This document shows, in pieces, positions 1 through 6,544 of a stretch of DNA of 10,194 nt; positions within the stretch are counted from its first letter, which is position 1; every line of letters begins with the position of its first letter. This DNA comes from RBG-13-43-22 sp040755035 (lineage in GTDB: Bacteria; Desulfobacterota; RBG-13-43-22). Made by a program: the position numbers and the translations under genes. The DNA is taken from assembly GCA_040755035.1 (NCBI GenBank), contig JBFMBU010000180.1:1-10194 (forward strand), given 5' to 3'. Under the pieces are notes generated by a model. That model was not told the DNA's origin and searched no databases. It saw only the letters and a list, made by a program, of their open reading frames with translations.

Positions 1-36
1 TTCTCTAAATAATCCAGCCTTTTTAGGGAGACCAGT

Positions 37-945
37 ATGAAAAACCGATGGATTGTTGCATTTTTTTTGGGGATCCTGTTACTTTTGGCGGGCGGTCTCC
101 GGTCCTCCTGGGCCGGGGCTATTATCATCGACCATACCTGCACCGATCTGGCCAAGGTCCCCCAGGCCTGGATCGACAAGGCCAGGGCTGACTTGCGGGT
201 CACCTACGGCCATACCTCCCATGGCAGTCAGTTGGTCACCGGGATCTACGCTTTCAGGGGTACTGTGGGCTCGGCCTATTATTACACCTATTCCGGCAGC
301 GGCTATAACGCCACAGTTTTTCTGAACGATTACGGCATACCCGGGGCCAGTGATCTGGGCAATCCCAACCGCACGGCCTGGGCCACAGCCACGCGCAATC
401 TTTTAAACCGTGATGGTGGGTGCAACCGCAACGTGGTCATCTGGTCCTGGTGCGGTCAAGTGGACGGCACTGAGGCTGAGATAGCTCAATATTTGAGCCT
501 TATGGATCAACTGGAGCGGGATTTCCCGAATGTGAAATTCGTCTATATGACCGGCCATTTAAACGGGACGGGTGTAAACGGCAATGTCAATCAGCGCAAC
601 GAACAGATCCGCCGCTTTTGCCGGGAAAACAACAAGATTCTTTTTGATTTCGCCGATATCGAGAGCTTTAATCCCGATGGGAACATCAATTTCATGCTCC
701 TGAATGCCAATGATGAATGTTATTATACCGGAGGGTATAACTGGGCCGATCAGTGGATAGCGGCCAACCCGGGTTCCCCTCTAACCCAACTGGCAGCGAG
801 CTGTGGGAGCTGCGCCCATTCCCGCAGGCTGAATTGCATTTTAAAAGGCCGGGCCTTCTGGTGGATGATGGCCCGTCTGGCCGGTTGGCCCGGTCCGAAC
901 AAGTCGGTCCTCACCTTCCTGCCTTTGCTCCTGGATAACAACTGA
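37..945 (+). CDS. Exported SGNH-hydrolase-like protein of unknown substrate
   Basis: The 302-residue protein has a clear signal peptide (basic MKNR, hydrophobic core about 7-20, likely cleavage near SSWA at residue 26), so it is exported. The start at 37 is supported by AGGGAG at 25-30, six bases upstream. Conserved-looking blocks are GHTSHGSQ (58-65), WSWCGQVDGTEAE (136-148), FVYMTGHLNG (168-177) and FDFADIES (203-210). The order resembles secreted proteins of the SGNH/GDSL hydrolase superfamily, in which a Gly-x-Ser block near the N-terminus supplies the nucleophile and a later His block completes the site. I assign S61 or S64 and H174 only tentatively. Eight cysteines in the mature part suggest disulfides in the periplasm or outside the cell. 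The C-terminus, LTFLPLLLDNN, is a short Leu-rich tail resembling those of four other exported proteins here. Export is nearly certain; the enzymatic class is an inference from motif order. Confidence 0.75.
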   Translation: MKNRWIVAFFLGILLLLAGGLRSSWAGAIIIDHTCTDLAKVPQAWIDKARADLRVTYGHTSHGSQLVTGIYAFRGTVGSAYYYTYSGSGYNATVFLNDYGIPGASDLGNPNRTAWATATRNLLNRDGGCNRNVVIWSWCGQVDGTEAEIAQYLSLMDQLERDFPNVKFVYMTGHLNGTGVNGNVNQRNEQIRRFCRENNKILFDFADIESFNPDGNINFMLLNANDECYYTGGYNWADQWIAANPGSPLTQLAASCGSCAHSRRLNCILKGRAFWWMMARLAGWPGPNKSVLTFLPLLLDNN

Positions 946-960
946 TAGCCTTAAATAATT

Positions 961-1006
961 AAAGGGGATTATCTCTAAAAGAGTTGGAGATAATCCCCTT
1001 TTTTTT
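961..1006 (+). terminator. Rho-independent terminator after the SGNH-like gene
   Basis: A perfect 15-bp inverted repeat (arms 961-975 and 987-1001, each containing GGGGATTATCTC or its complement) encloses an 11-base loop. The descending arm runs straight into eight consecutive T residues (999-1006). It begins 15 bases after the stop codon at 943-945, so it should end that transcript and insulate it from the gene starting near 1507. Confidence 0.93.
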
Positions 1007-1040
1007 ATAGTGTTGTGTCTCCTAATTGGCTTTATCCTGA

Positions 1041-1066
1041 TGTCATTTCGAAAGCAGAGAGAAATC
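1041..1066. repeat. REP-like intergenic repeat fragment
   Basis: The segment begins TGTCATTTCGAA and ends GAGAGAAATC. From memory it resembles a dispersed intergenic repeat of the form GTCATTTCGA...GAGAAATC that occurs in many copies in some Bacteroidetes and deltaproteobacterial genomes. Only one copy is visible here and no paired inverted copy lies in the window, so the assignment rests on pattern recall. Confidence 0.35.
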
Positions 1067-1075
1067 CTAATAAAT

Positions 1076-1180
1076 TCAGTTTGAAATTACGATATCTTCC
1101 TGGCTTTCAAGGGTCCGATAGAGGTCCTCTTTGTCGGAAAGATGGACAAGGGCCTTCATGGGCCCCGAGGTCCATTTCAC
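1076..1180 (-). CDS. Possible 34-residue ORF or gene remnant
   Basis: A short reverse-strand frame from a GTG at 1180 to a TGA at 1078-1076 encodes 34 residues with protein-like composition (it contains KALVHLSDKEDLYRTLES). An in-frame stop lies just upstream (1193-1195), so it is not an obvious tail of a larger frame. The ribosome binding site is poor (only GAAAG directly abutting the GTG). An internal ATG at codon 8 is an alternative start. No family is recognised. It may be a micro-protein, a relic of a decayed gene, or chance. Confidence 0.2.
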   Translation of the reverse strand: MKWTSGPMKALVHLSDKEDLYRTLESQEDIVISN

Positions 1181-1323
1181 CTTTCTGCTTTTTTATTTAA
1201 TTTTTCTGTTGTCCAGAGATTCCGTTAAAAATTATGAAATAAGACGGAAAAAAGACCGCCCCTCTTTTTTTGCACCTTCCTGATTTCATCCAAAAAAGGG
1301 ATATCGATAGTTATCCTAGTTCG

Positions 1324-1364
1324 TGCCCTGATGAATAATTGATAGTTTAATGCATCAGACGGCA
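1324..1364. promoter_or_regulatory. Bulged 10-bp inverted repeat in the leader of the C39-like gene
   Basis: TGCC-CTGATG (1324-1333) pairs with CATCAG-AC-GGCA (1353-1364), giving six plus four base pairs separated by a two-base bulge (1359-1360), with a 19-base loop. A smaller GGATA/TATCC stem lies just upstream (1299-1316). There is no T tract, so it is not a terminator. It could be a structured 5' leader or a protein-binding site. No known riboswitch consensus was recognised. Confidence 0.3.
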
Positions 1365-1446
1365 GGATTAATTCCCCCCTCCTATGCAAGCTTTTTTAAA
1401 ACGGCGATTTTGCATTCAAAATTGATTTCAACCCACGCCCTTCATT

Positions 1447-1470
1447 TTTTATCGATTTGATCCGATAAAA
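1447..1470. promoter_or_regulatory. 8-bp perfect inverted repeat before the C39-like start
   Basis: TTTTATCG (1447-1454) and CGATAAAA (1463-1470) are exact reverse complements with an 8-base spacer. The element lies 36 bases before the preferred ATG at 1507. It could be a regulator-binding dyad or an mRNA stem-loop controlling translation. Another TATCGATA palindrome lies at 1302-1309, so the same core sequence occurs twice upstream of this gene. Confidence 0.4.
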
Positions 1471-1506
1471 GAAAGTAAAGGTTTGGTTGTTTTAGATCGG
1501 AAGCCG

Positions 1507-3594
1507 ATGGGATTTAATGAAAAAATGAGTAAAATTAACGGATTAAACACATTAACGAGGGTTCCCAAACGTTTTTCCCTCTATTGGCTCAATTGGCTAA
1601 TTCCGATTTTTTTACTTCTTTCTTCGAGCATCGGCAGCCTTTCATCGGTCCAGGCCCAAACAGCCAGGAAATCCCCAGCCCCAGCCCCAGGTCTTGAGCG
1701 CATCCCCGTTTCCAGGTCTCAGGTAAGGACCAATGATTATTACAGTATTCAAAAAATTGTGTTTTTCGAGGGGAATACCCTTAATGAACATATGATCAAA
1801 GGCCCCCCGAAGCCCCCTCCCGGATATGCTCTCGATCGCATGGTTGTCACCCCGCCGGAATCGAATCGGATTTTAGGAATCAAAACCTTGACCGTTCCCG
1901 CTTTTGACTGGGTCTTCGGCTGCGCAGCGGTTTCAGGGGCGATGATTGCCGGTTTTTATGACCGAACCGATTTTCCGAATATATACACCGGACCGACCAA
2001 CGGTGGAGTTACGCCCTTAAATAACAGTTCCTGGCCTACCTGGTCGGATGGTATTAACACTTATCCCAGCCTGCCTTTGGCTGCCTCCCGTCAAGGGATC
2101 GACGGCAGAACCACCGGAGGTTCTATTGACAATTATTGGCTTGAATTTTTAAGTGATGCCGAGGACCCCTATCTTACCAACGGCTGGACCGAGCACCCCT
2201 GGGGAGAGGCGATCGGGGATTATATGAAAGTTAGTCAGTCCGCCTACGGTAATATTGACGGGGGAGCTACCATTCATTACTGGGACTCGTCGGCGGAACC
2301 GTTTTCCTGCGAAGAAATGGTTTCCTATGCGGTCCACAGCCATGATCTGACCTATGGGATAAAACTTTTCTATGAGGCCCGTGGATATTCGGTAACCGAT
2401 TGCTATAATCAGAGAACGGATAATACGGTTGCCGGAGGGTTTTCCTTTGCCCGGTATAAGGCAGAAATCGATGCCGATCGGCCGGTACTGCTCATCCTTG
2501 AGGGGCATGCCATGGTGGGGGTGGGCTATGATGATACCGGGAATACGGTCTATCTACATGACACCTGGGACCACAACATGCATTCCATGACCTGGGGTGG
2601 AAGTTATTCCGGCATGGAGCTGATGGCCGTCAGTATCGTCAACCCGCAGACCACCCCCCCGGTCACGACGCCTACCGTTACCACCGATGCCGCCAGTGGG
2701 ATTACGACTTCAGGAGGGATCTTGAACGGAACGGTAAATCCCAATAACGGAGCTACGTTAGTGTCCTTCGAATATGGCTTGACTACGGCTTATGGGACGG
2801 TAGTGACAGCGGACCAGAGTCCGATAACGGGCAACAGCAATATTCCGGTGAGCAGGACCATAAGCGGCCTAACCCCGAATACAACTTACCACTTTCGGGT
2901 GGTAGGGGCGAACTCGGCCGGAACCACCTATGGTGAAGATTTGCCCTTCAACACCGAAGCCGATATAACCCCACCTTCATTACACATCATTAGTCACAGC
3001 AACGGTCAACACCTAACCTCCGGGACCGTCACATTGAACGGGACAGCCACCGATTCGGGAAACGGGGACAGCGGTATTCAACAAGTGACCGTAAATGGAG
3101 TCCGGGCCGAGGATGATACGACTGCCGGGAGCGGCACGGCTAACTGGAGTAAGCTTCTTTCTTTAAACCCCGGGGTAAACACCCTGACCGTCATGGCCTA
3201 CGACAACAGCAGCCATCAAAATGTGAATGTCGTTGGTTTGACTATCTATTATGATTCATTTCAAATCCCAACCGTTTTCAGCGGCCCGGCAACCAACCAA
3301 ACAGCACAGTCGGTCACTTTAAGGGGAACGGTCATCCCCAACGGTTCGCTTACAACCTGTTTCTTTGAATGGGGTCCCACAGCGGCCTATGGAAATGCCA
3401 CCGTGGCTCAATCCTGTGGCAGTGGGTGGGAACCGGTTGCCGTGACCGCCGACTTGGCAGGCCTTGTCCCTCATACCAACTACCATTACCGGCTGGCGGC
3501 TGCAAACAGCCTGGGGCCTGCCTATGGAGAGGACCGGACCTTTCTCGCCTCCTTAAAAACCCTGCCTTGGCTGATGCTGTTGCTGGGGGATTAA
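1507..3594 (+). CDS. Exported C39-like cysteine peptidase with fibronectin III and Ig-like domains
   Basis: I chose the ATG at 1507 (695 residues, GGAAG three bases upstream). A TTG at 1483 would add eight residues, and an ATG at 1525 is also possible. The signal peptide ends near SVQA (about residue 50). The peptidase region spans about 125-380. The likely nucleophile is Cys139 in DWVFGCAAVSGAM, the His is His334 in EGHAMVGVGYDD, and the acidic partner is Asp352 in YLHDTWD; this is the Cys/His/Asp order of C39-type papain-fold peptidases. Next come a fibronectin III-like domain (about 380-485, with SFEYGLTTAYG and GLTPNTTYHFRV), a bacterial Ig-like domain (about 488-582) and a second fibronectin III-like domain (about 587-680, with FFEWGPTAAYG). 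Canonical C39 domains sit on ABC transporters and cleave double-glycine leaders; there is no transporter here, so this is probably a free extracellular peptidase. The C-terminus, LPWLMLLLGD, nearly matches that of the next gene. Confidence 0.85.
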   Translation: MGFNEKMSKINGLNTLTRVPKRFSLYWLNWLIPIFLLLSSSIGSLSSVQAQTARKSPAPAPGLERIPVSRSQVRTNDYYSIQKIVFFEGNTLNEHMIKGPPKPPPGYALDRMVVTPPESNRILGIKTLTVPAFDWVFGCAAVSGAMIAGFYDRTDFPNIYTGPTNGGVTPLNNSSWPTWSDGINTYPSLPLAASRQGIDGRTTGGSIDNYWLEFLSDAEDPYLTNGWTEHPWGEAIGDYMKVSQSAYGNIDGGATIHYWDSSAEPFSCEEMVSYAVHSHDLTYGIKLFYEARGYSVTDCYNQRTDNTVAGGFSFARYKAEIDADRPVLLILEGHAMVGVGYDDTGNTVYLHDTWDHNMHSMTWGGSYSGMELMAVSIVNPQTTPPVTTPTVTTDAASGITTSGGILNGTVNPNNGATLVSFEYGLTTAYGTVVTADQSPITGNSNIPVSRTISGLTPNTTYHFRVVGANSAGTTYGEDLPFNTEADITPPSLHIISHSNGQHLTSGTVTLNGTATDSGNGDSGIQQVTVNGVRAEDDTTAGSGTANWSKLLSLNPGVNTLTVMAYDNSSHQNVNVVGLTIYYDSFQIPTVFSGPATNQTAQSVTLRGTVIPNGSLTTCFFEWGPTAAYGNATVAQSCGSGWEPVAVTADLAGLVPHTNYHYRLAAANSLGPAYGEDRTFLASLKTLPWLMLLLGD

Positions 3595-3658
3595 AATGAT
3601 TTTTTAACTTATTAATTTTATTTGATTTACAACAAAACCCTCCCTCAAAAAAAACTCA

Positions 3659-3686
3659 TTGACAATTTTAGCAATATCGCTATCTT
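3659..3686 (+). promoter_or_regulatory. Putative sigma70 promoter of the first S8 peptidase gene
   Basis: A consensus TTGACA (3659-3664) and a TATCTT (3681-3686, four of six matches to TATAAT) are separated by 16 bases. The ATG at 3757 lies about 65 bases beyond the predicted start point. This supports independent transcription of the S8 gene, although no strong terminator separates it from the preceding gene. Confidence 0.5.
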
Positions 3687-3756
3687 AAAAACAGTTCTGA
3701 AATATAAGCGATCAATCCTTTTTCCTTCAAAAAAACAAAAAAATATTGGAGGAGTT

Positions 3757-5370
3757 ATGAAAAAAGTATATTTTCTATTCTTGATGCTTTTAATAACCAT
3801 ATGTAATTTGGATGTGACAAACGCTCAACCACAGAATACAAACGATACCATTACCAGACTCAAGTCCAACGAAAAACTTCGTGAACCTGATAAGATTCTT
3901 GAAGACTTCCTCAACGGCAAGGACGAAACAGCGGTCATCATTCTTTTACAGCCGACGGAAACAGCCGGAGCCCTGGCTGAACGTTCCAGGTCATCAGGAC
4001 CGGTTCCCCCAGAATTTCAAGTGAAGGGCGCCCCCGCTTATTATAATTTGCAGGACGAAGGTATCAAAACACAATTACGGGCCACTGTAACAGAAACGGT
4101 GAATCGGTTTTTCGAGCGTTTCGGTCCTGCGGGAATAAAAGTTACCCAGAGATTTTCCTATCAATTCGGGTTTTCCGCTCAAGTGACCGCCGCCGCTCTG
4201 GAGCGTATCGTCAATTCGCAGGAGGTTATAGCGGTTGAAAAGGACCATATTCTCGAAGCGCACCTGGCCCAGGGGATCCCCTTGATGAATGCCTCCACCC
4301 CCAGAAGTACCTATAAGGGTTCCGGCCTGAGCATCGCCATCTGCGATACCGGAATCGACACCTCCCATTCCATGCTCGGAGGCGGGGGATTCCCCAACTC
4401 GAAGGTGATCGGAGGGTATGACACCGGGGACAGCGATTCCGATCCCAGACCAAATAGTTTATCAGGTAACGCCCATGGTACCTGTTGTGCCGGAATTGCA
4501 GCCGGAAATCAAGGGTCGGTTGGGGATTACATCGGCGGGGTTGCTCCTGAGGCTAAACTTTATGCCATCAAAATTTCCTATGGTACAAGCGGAAGCGCTT
4601 ATACGTCAGCCATGATAGCCGGGTGGGAGTGGGCCGTTACCCATAAAAACGACAACCCCAGTTATCCTATCATGATCATCAGCACCAGTTTCGGAGGGGG
4701 ACGTCATTATTCCACCTGTGACTCATACAGTTCACCCATGACCACGGCCGCGGCCAACGCCGTGGCCGCCGGGATGACCTTGTTTGTCTCGTCGGGAAAT
4801 GATGGCTATTGCGATTCCATGGGCTGGCCGGCCTGTATAAGCTATGTCATTCCGGTCGGGGCGGTTTATGATGCCAATATTGGAAGGTATCCTTCTGCCG
4901 GATATGTCGGATGTATTAATCTCGGTTCCTGTGCTGGTTACACCAGCGGTTGTCCTTGTTCAACAGGAAGGTGCTATGTCGATTATACAACGGCAGGTGA
5001 TCAGGTTACCACATACTCAAACAGTGCTTCTTTTCTGTCCCTTTTCGCCCCTTCTAACAATGCCTATACTACAGATATCGTTGGATCAGGCGGATATTCA
5101 ACCGGTGATTATTATACCGGCTTCGGAGGCACTTCCGCGGCTTGTCCCTATGCCGCCGGAGCAGCAGCGGTGCTGCAACAGGCGGCCAAGGCCAAGACCG
5201 GTTCCTATTTGACCCCGGCGCAGGTGAAAAGCTATTTGGTTGACAACGGGGATCTGGTTACCGACGGCAAAGTGGCCATCACCAAACCCCGGGTCAATCT
5301 TGGCCGGGCGGTTAATGCCCTTCCCTCAAAAAAAGCAAATCCCTGGATGTTTTTATTGCTGGGGGATTGA
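3757..5370 (+). CDS. Exported subtilisin-like serine peptidase (family S8), Cys-rich variant
   Basis: The ATG at 3757 gives 537 residues and is preceded by GGAGGAG (3748-3754); the frame is open further upstream, but nothing there looks like a start. Residues 1-23 form a signal peptide (MKKVYFLFLM..., cleavage near TNA). Residues about 24-170 form a propeptide region of the inhibitor I9 kind, ending in a VIAVEKDHI-type strand. The S8 catalytic triad is visible: Asp197 in AICDTGIDTSHS, His240 in NAHGTCCAGI and Ser460 in GGTSAACPYAAG, with oxyanion Asn348 in SSGNDGYC. A Cys-rich insertion (about residues 385-407, with Cys386, 392, 399, 401 and 406) is absent from the paralogue at 6545, suggesting a disulfide-stabilised loop. 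The protein should be a secreted, self-processing endopeptidase. It ends in NPWMFLLLGD, and its last 15 bases match those of the C39-like gene at 14 positions. Confidence 0.93.
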   Translation: MKKVYFLFLMLLITICNLDVTNAQPQNTNDTITRLKSNEKLREPDKILEDFLNGKDETAVIILLQPTETAGALAERSRSSGPVPPEFQVKGAPAYYNLQDEGIKTQLRATVTETVNRFFERFGPAGIKVTQRFSYQFGFSAQVTAAALERIVNSQEVIAVEKDHILEAHLAQGIPLMNASTPRSTYKGSGLSIAICDTGIDTSHSMLGGGGFPNSKVIGGYDTGDSDSDPRPNSLSGNAHGTCCAGIAAGNQGSVGDYIGGVAPEAKLYAIKISYGTSGSAYTSAMIAGWEWAVTHKNDNPSYPIMIISTSFGGGRHYSTCDSYSSPMTTAAANAVAAGMTLFVSSGNDGYCDSMGWPACISYVIPVGAVYDANIGRYPSAGYVGCINLGSCAGYTSGCPCSTGRCYVDYTTAGDQVTTYSNSASFLSLFAPSNNAYTTDIVGSGGYSTGDYYTGFGGTSAACPYAAGAAAVLQQAAKAKTGSYLTPAQVKSYLVDNGDLVTDGKVAITKPRVNLGRAVNALPSKKANPWMFLLLGD

Positions 5371-5564
5371 TCTGGGGGTAAAAAGACGAAACTTTTATTG
5401 GGGGGATGCCTCATCGGGTTTCTTCTCGAATGGTGCCATTCCCCACTTTTAACTATGGAGAATTTGAACTAACTGAAAAAGATACCTTCTCTCTAACCGG
5501 GCTATTACTATCAGGACCCCGTAATAATTTTTGAGAGGGATATATTTTTTACTAAATCACTCGC

Positions 5565-6101
5565 TTAAAAAAAATAGTCGGCTGCCGATAGCATTACATT
5601 ATTGCTGAAATGATCAGCCGCGACTAATTGAGAAGTAAATAAAGCCAGCGCTGTATTTCCGTTAAACTCAGGCATTTTCCCTGAATCATTGACTCCCAGG
5701 CCTTCCATAAAAGAAGTAAAGGAACTGATTTCCTCATGATCACAGGGAACCAATCTCCCTAAAACCGGATCTTCCGGAGGCGGAGTATAAGGGTTCCCCG
5801 GAGGGGGGTCATAGGGCGGTTCCTCCGGAACCGGTGCTCCCGGACCGCTGTACCACTTGCCTTTGGACGGGCTTCCCGGTGGGAAATATATTTTGTCTTT
5901 GGCCGGTCCTCCGGGAGCGGTGTACATTTTATCTTCAGGCGTGTGTTCGGGTGTGATGGTTTTTTTATCGCCTCCCGGTTCTATGGGAAGGATAAAGTGG
6001 TTTCCTTCAGCAGTACCCCCGGGAGGGGCATATTGTTTTCCTGACTTTTGAACTTCGAAAGCGATACAGAGCCGGTTTATTGGAGAAGAGACGGCATCCA
6101 T
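5565..6101 (-). CDS. Proline/glycine/tyrosine repeat protein of unknown function
   Basis: The 178-residue frame starts at an ATG with a strong AAGGAGG seven bases upstream on the reverse strand, so it is very probably expressed. There is no signal peptide or membrane segment. Residues 22-105 divide into seven consecutive 12-residue units, most of the form K-x-Y-x-x-P-G-x-P-x-x-x (for example KMYTAPGGPAKD, KIYFPPGSPSKG, KWYSGPGAPVPE). Units two and three are degenerate and the last runs into a Pro-rich stretch (TPPPEDP). A non-repetitive region follows (about 114-178), ending in aromatic ADYFF. The repeats should be extended and disordered. The family is not recognised. A hydrophobic or aromatic C-terminus without an N-terminal signal is compatible with a type I secretion substrate, but no exporter is present here, so that is speculation. 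The gene is divergent from the second S8 peptidase gene. Confidence 0.7.
   Translation of the reverse strand: MDAVSSPINRLCIAFEVQKSGKQYAPPGGTAEGNHFILPIEPGGDKKTITPEHTPEDKMYTAPGGPAKDKIYFPPGSPSKGKWYSGPGAPVPEEPPYDPPPGNPYTPPPEDPVLGRLVPCDHEEISSFTSFMEGLGVNDSGKMPEFNGNTALALFTSQLVAADHFSNNVMLSAADYFF
5787..6038 (-). repeat. Seven tandem 36-bp units encoding a 12-residue Pro/Gly/Tyr motif
   Basis: Codons 22-105 of the reverse-strand gene fall into seven in-phase blocks of exactly 36 bases. The register is kept without indels, although nucleotide identity between units is low and units two and three have lost much of the motif. This suggests old duplication with selection on length and composition rather than recent slippage. 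Confidence 0.7.
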
Positions 6102-6238
6102 TGAATTTCCTCCTTCAAACGTTGAGGTTAAAAGTTCAATAACCGCTTTTGATTTTTTTCTCTACAAGAAATATGCCTGAAAATCTTCGATGGGATTTAT
6201 TAATCATATAAAATAGTTAATAGAACGGCGGATGGTCT

Positions 6239-6474
6239 GGGAAAAGCATTTCCCGATAGCGGCAGGAAATATTTTCTTATTCGAGGGAAACGTTTTCCCC
6301 ATGAAAACCCCATGGAAAGGTAGAAGGTAGAGGAAATTCCCGGGAAAAAAATTTTGTCCTTGACAAGGTCTCATTCGGATATAAAATAGGAATATCAATA
6401 TTCTTAAGCCGTTAGCTTAGAGGTTTGAATGGAAAAGGAAAAAGTAGACAGGGAAAGAATTTGAAAAATTTCCC
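6239..6474. promoter_or_regulatory. Array of GGGAAA/TTTCCC inverted repeats around a promoter
   Basis: Four related dyads occur: GGGAAA-N4-TTTCCC at 6239-6254, GGGAAA-N3-TTTCCC at 6285-6299, the fused palindrome TTCCCGGGAA at 6337-6346, and GGGAAA-N12-TTTCCC at 6451-6474. The first three have centres about 46 and 49 bases apart and lie just upstream of the -35 at 6360; the fourth lies in the transcribed leader. The arrangement fits several binding sites for one dimeric regulator acting on the S8 gene, the divergent gene, or both. The regulator is unknown. Confidence 0.45.
6360..6387 (+). promoter_or_regulatory. Putative strong sigma70 promoter of the second S8 peptidase gene
   Basis: A consensus TTGACA (6360-6365) and TAAAAT (6382-6387, five of six matches to TATAAT) are separated by 16 bases. 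The ATG at 6545 would follow a leader of about 150 bases containing one of the GGGAAA/TTTCCC dyads and a stem next to the ribosome binding site. Confidence 0.6.
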
Positions 6475-6503
6475 CGTGATTCCCTCGTACACATTTTATT
6501 TCT

Positions 6504-6527
6504 AACCAAAGAACCCTTTTTTTGGTT
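6504..6527 (+). promoter_or_regulatory. Stem-loop just upstream of the S8 ribosome binding site
   Basis: AACCAAA (6504-6510) and TTTGGTT (6521-6527) form a 7-bp stem with a 10-base loop. It ends about six bases before AAGGAG (6533-6538), which serves the ATG at 6545. It could affect ribosome access or mRNA stability. The stem is short and AT-rich, so the evidence is weak. Confidence 0.3.
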
Positions 6528-6544
6528 TAAACAAGGAGAATTAG

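Larger units (their letters stand above)
1007..1506. other. Non-coding stretch upstream of the C39-like peptidase gene
   Basis: No convincing full-length gene lies here. Besides the REP-like fragment and the doubtful 34-residue frame, it holds three inverted repeats closer to the downstream gene: GGATA/TATCC (1299-1303 with 1312-1316), a bulged 10-bp stem (1324-1333 with 1353-1364) and an 8-bp stem at 1447-1470. I could not find a convincing -35/-10 pair, so the promoter of the following gene is unlocated. Confidence 0.5.
6102..6544. other. Divergent intergenic region between the repeat protein and the second S8 peptidase
   Basis: This AT-rich region has no supportable gene. It holds a rightward promoter (6360-6387), several GGGAAA/TTTCCC inverted repeats (6239-6474), an 11-base direct repeat ATATAAAATAG (6206-6216 and 6379-6389, the latter overlapping the -10) and a small stem directly before the S8 ribosome binding site (6504-6527). 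I found no convincing leftward promoter for the repeat-protein gene. Confidence 0.6.

Noticed and set aside
1015..1200. 61-residue forward frame after the terminator
   Set aside because: GTG start without a ribosome binding site, directly downstream of the terminator T tract, and the sequence does not look protein-like.
1483..1506. TTG start adding eight residues to the C39-like protein
   Set aside because: AAAGG abuts the TTG with only one base of spacing, and the ATG at 1507 with GGAAG is at least as good. The extra residues add nothing to the signal peptide.
3622..3756. 45-codon upstream extension of the first S8 peptidase
   Set aside because: It starts at a TTG without a ribosome binding site, overlaps the likely promoter and would bury the signal peptide. 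The ATG at 3757 has a strong GGAGGAG.
5371..5564. Possible terminators between the convergent genes (GAATGG/CCATTC at 5428-5441 and TATTAC/GTAATA at 5503-5526)
   Set aside because: The stems are only six bp and no proper T tract follows either of them.
5857..6051. Forward-strand frame with GPPG-like repeats opposite the repeat protein
   Set aside because: It is the antisense of the Pro/Gly repeat codons (CCN and GGN are complementary). It has no ribosome binding site, while the reverse frame has a strong one and is longer.
6130..6240. Leftward promoter for the repeat-protein gene
   Set aside because: A TATGAT-like -10 is present on the reverse strand but has no -35 at 16-18 bases. A sigma54-like GG...GC pattern was also considered and does not fit.
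6204..6398. 64-residue reverse frame in the divergent intergenic region
   Set aside because: No ribosome binding site, and it covers the promoter and the inverted-repeat array. It is AT-rich chance coding.
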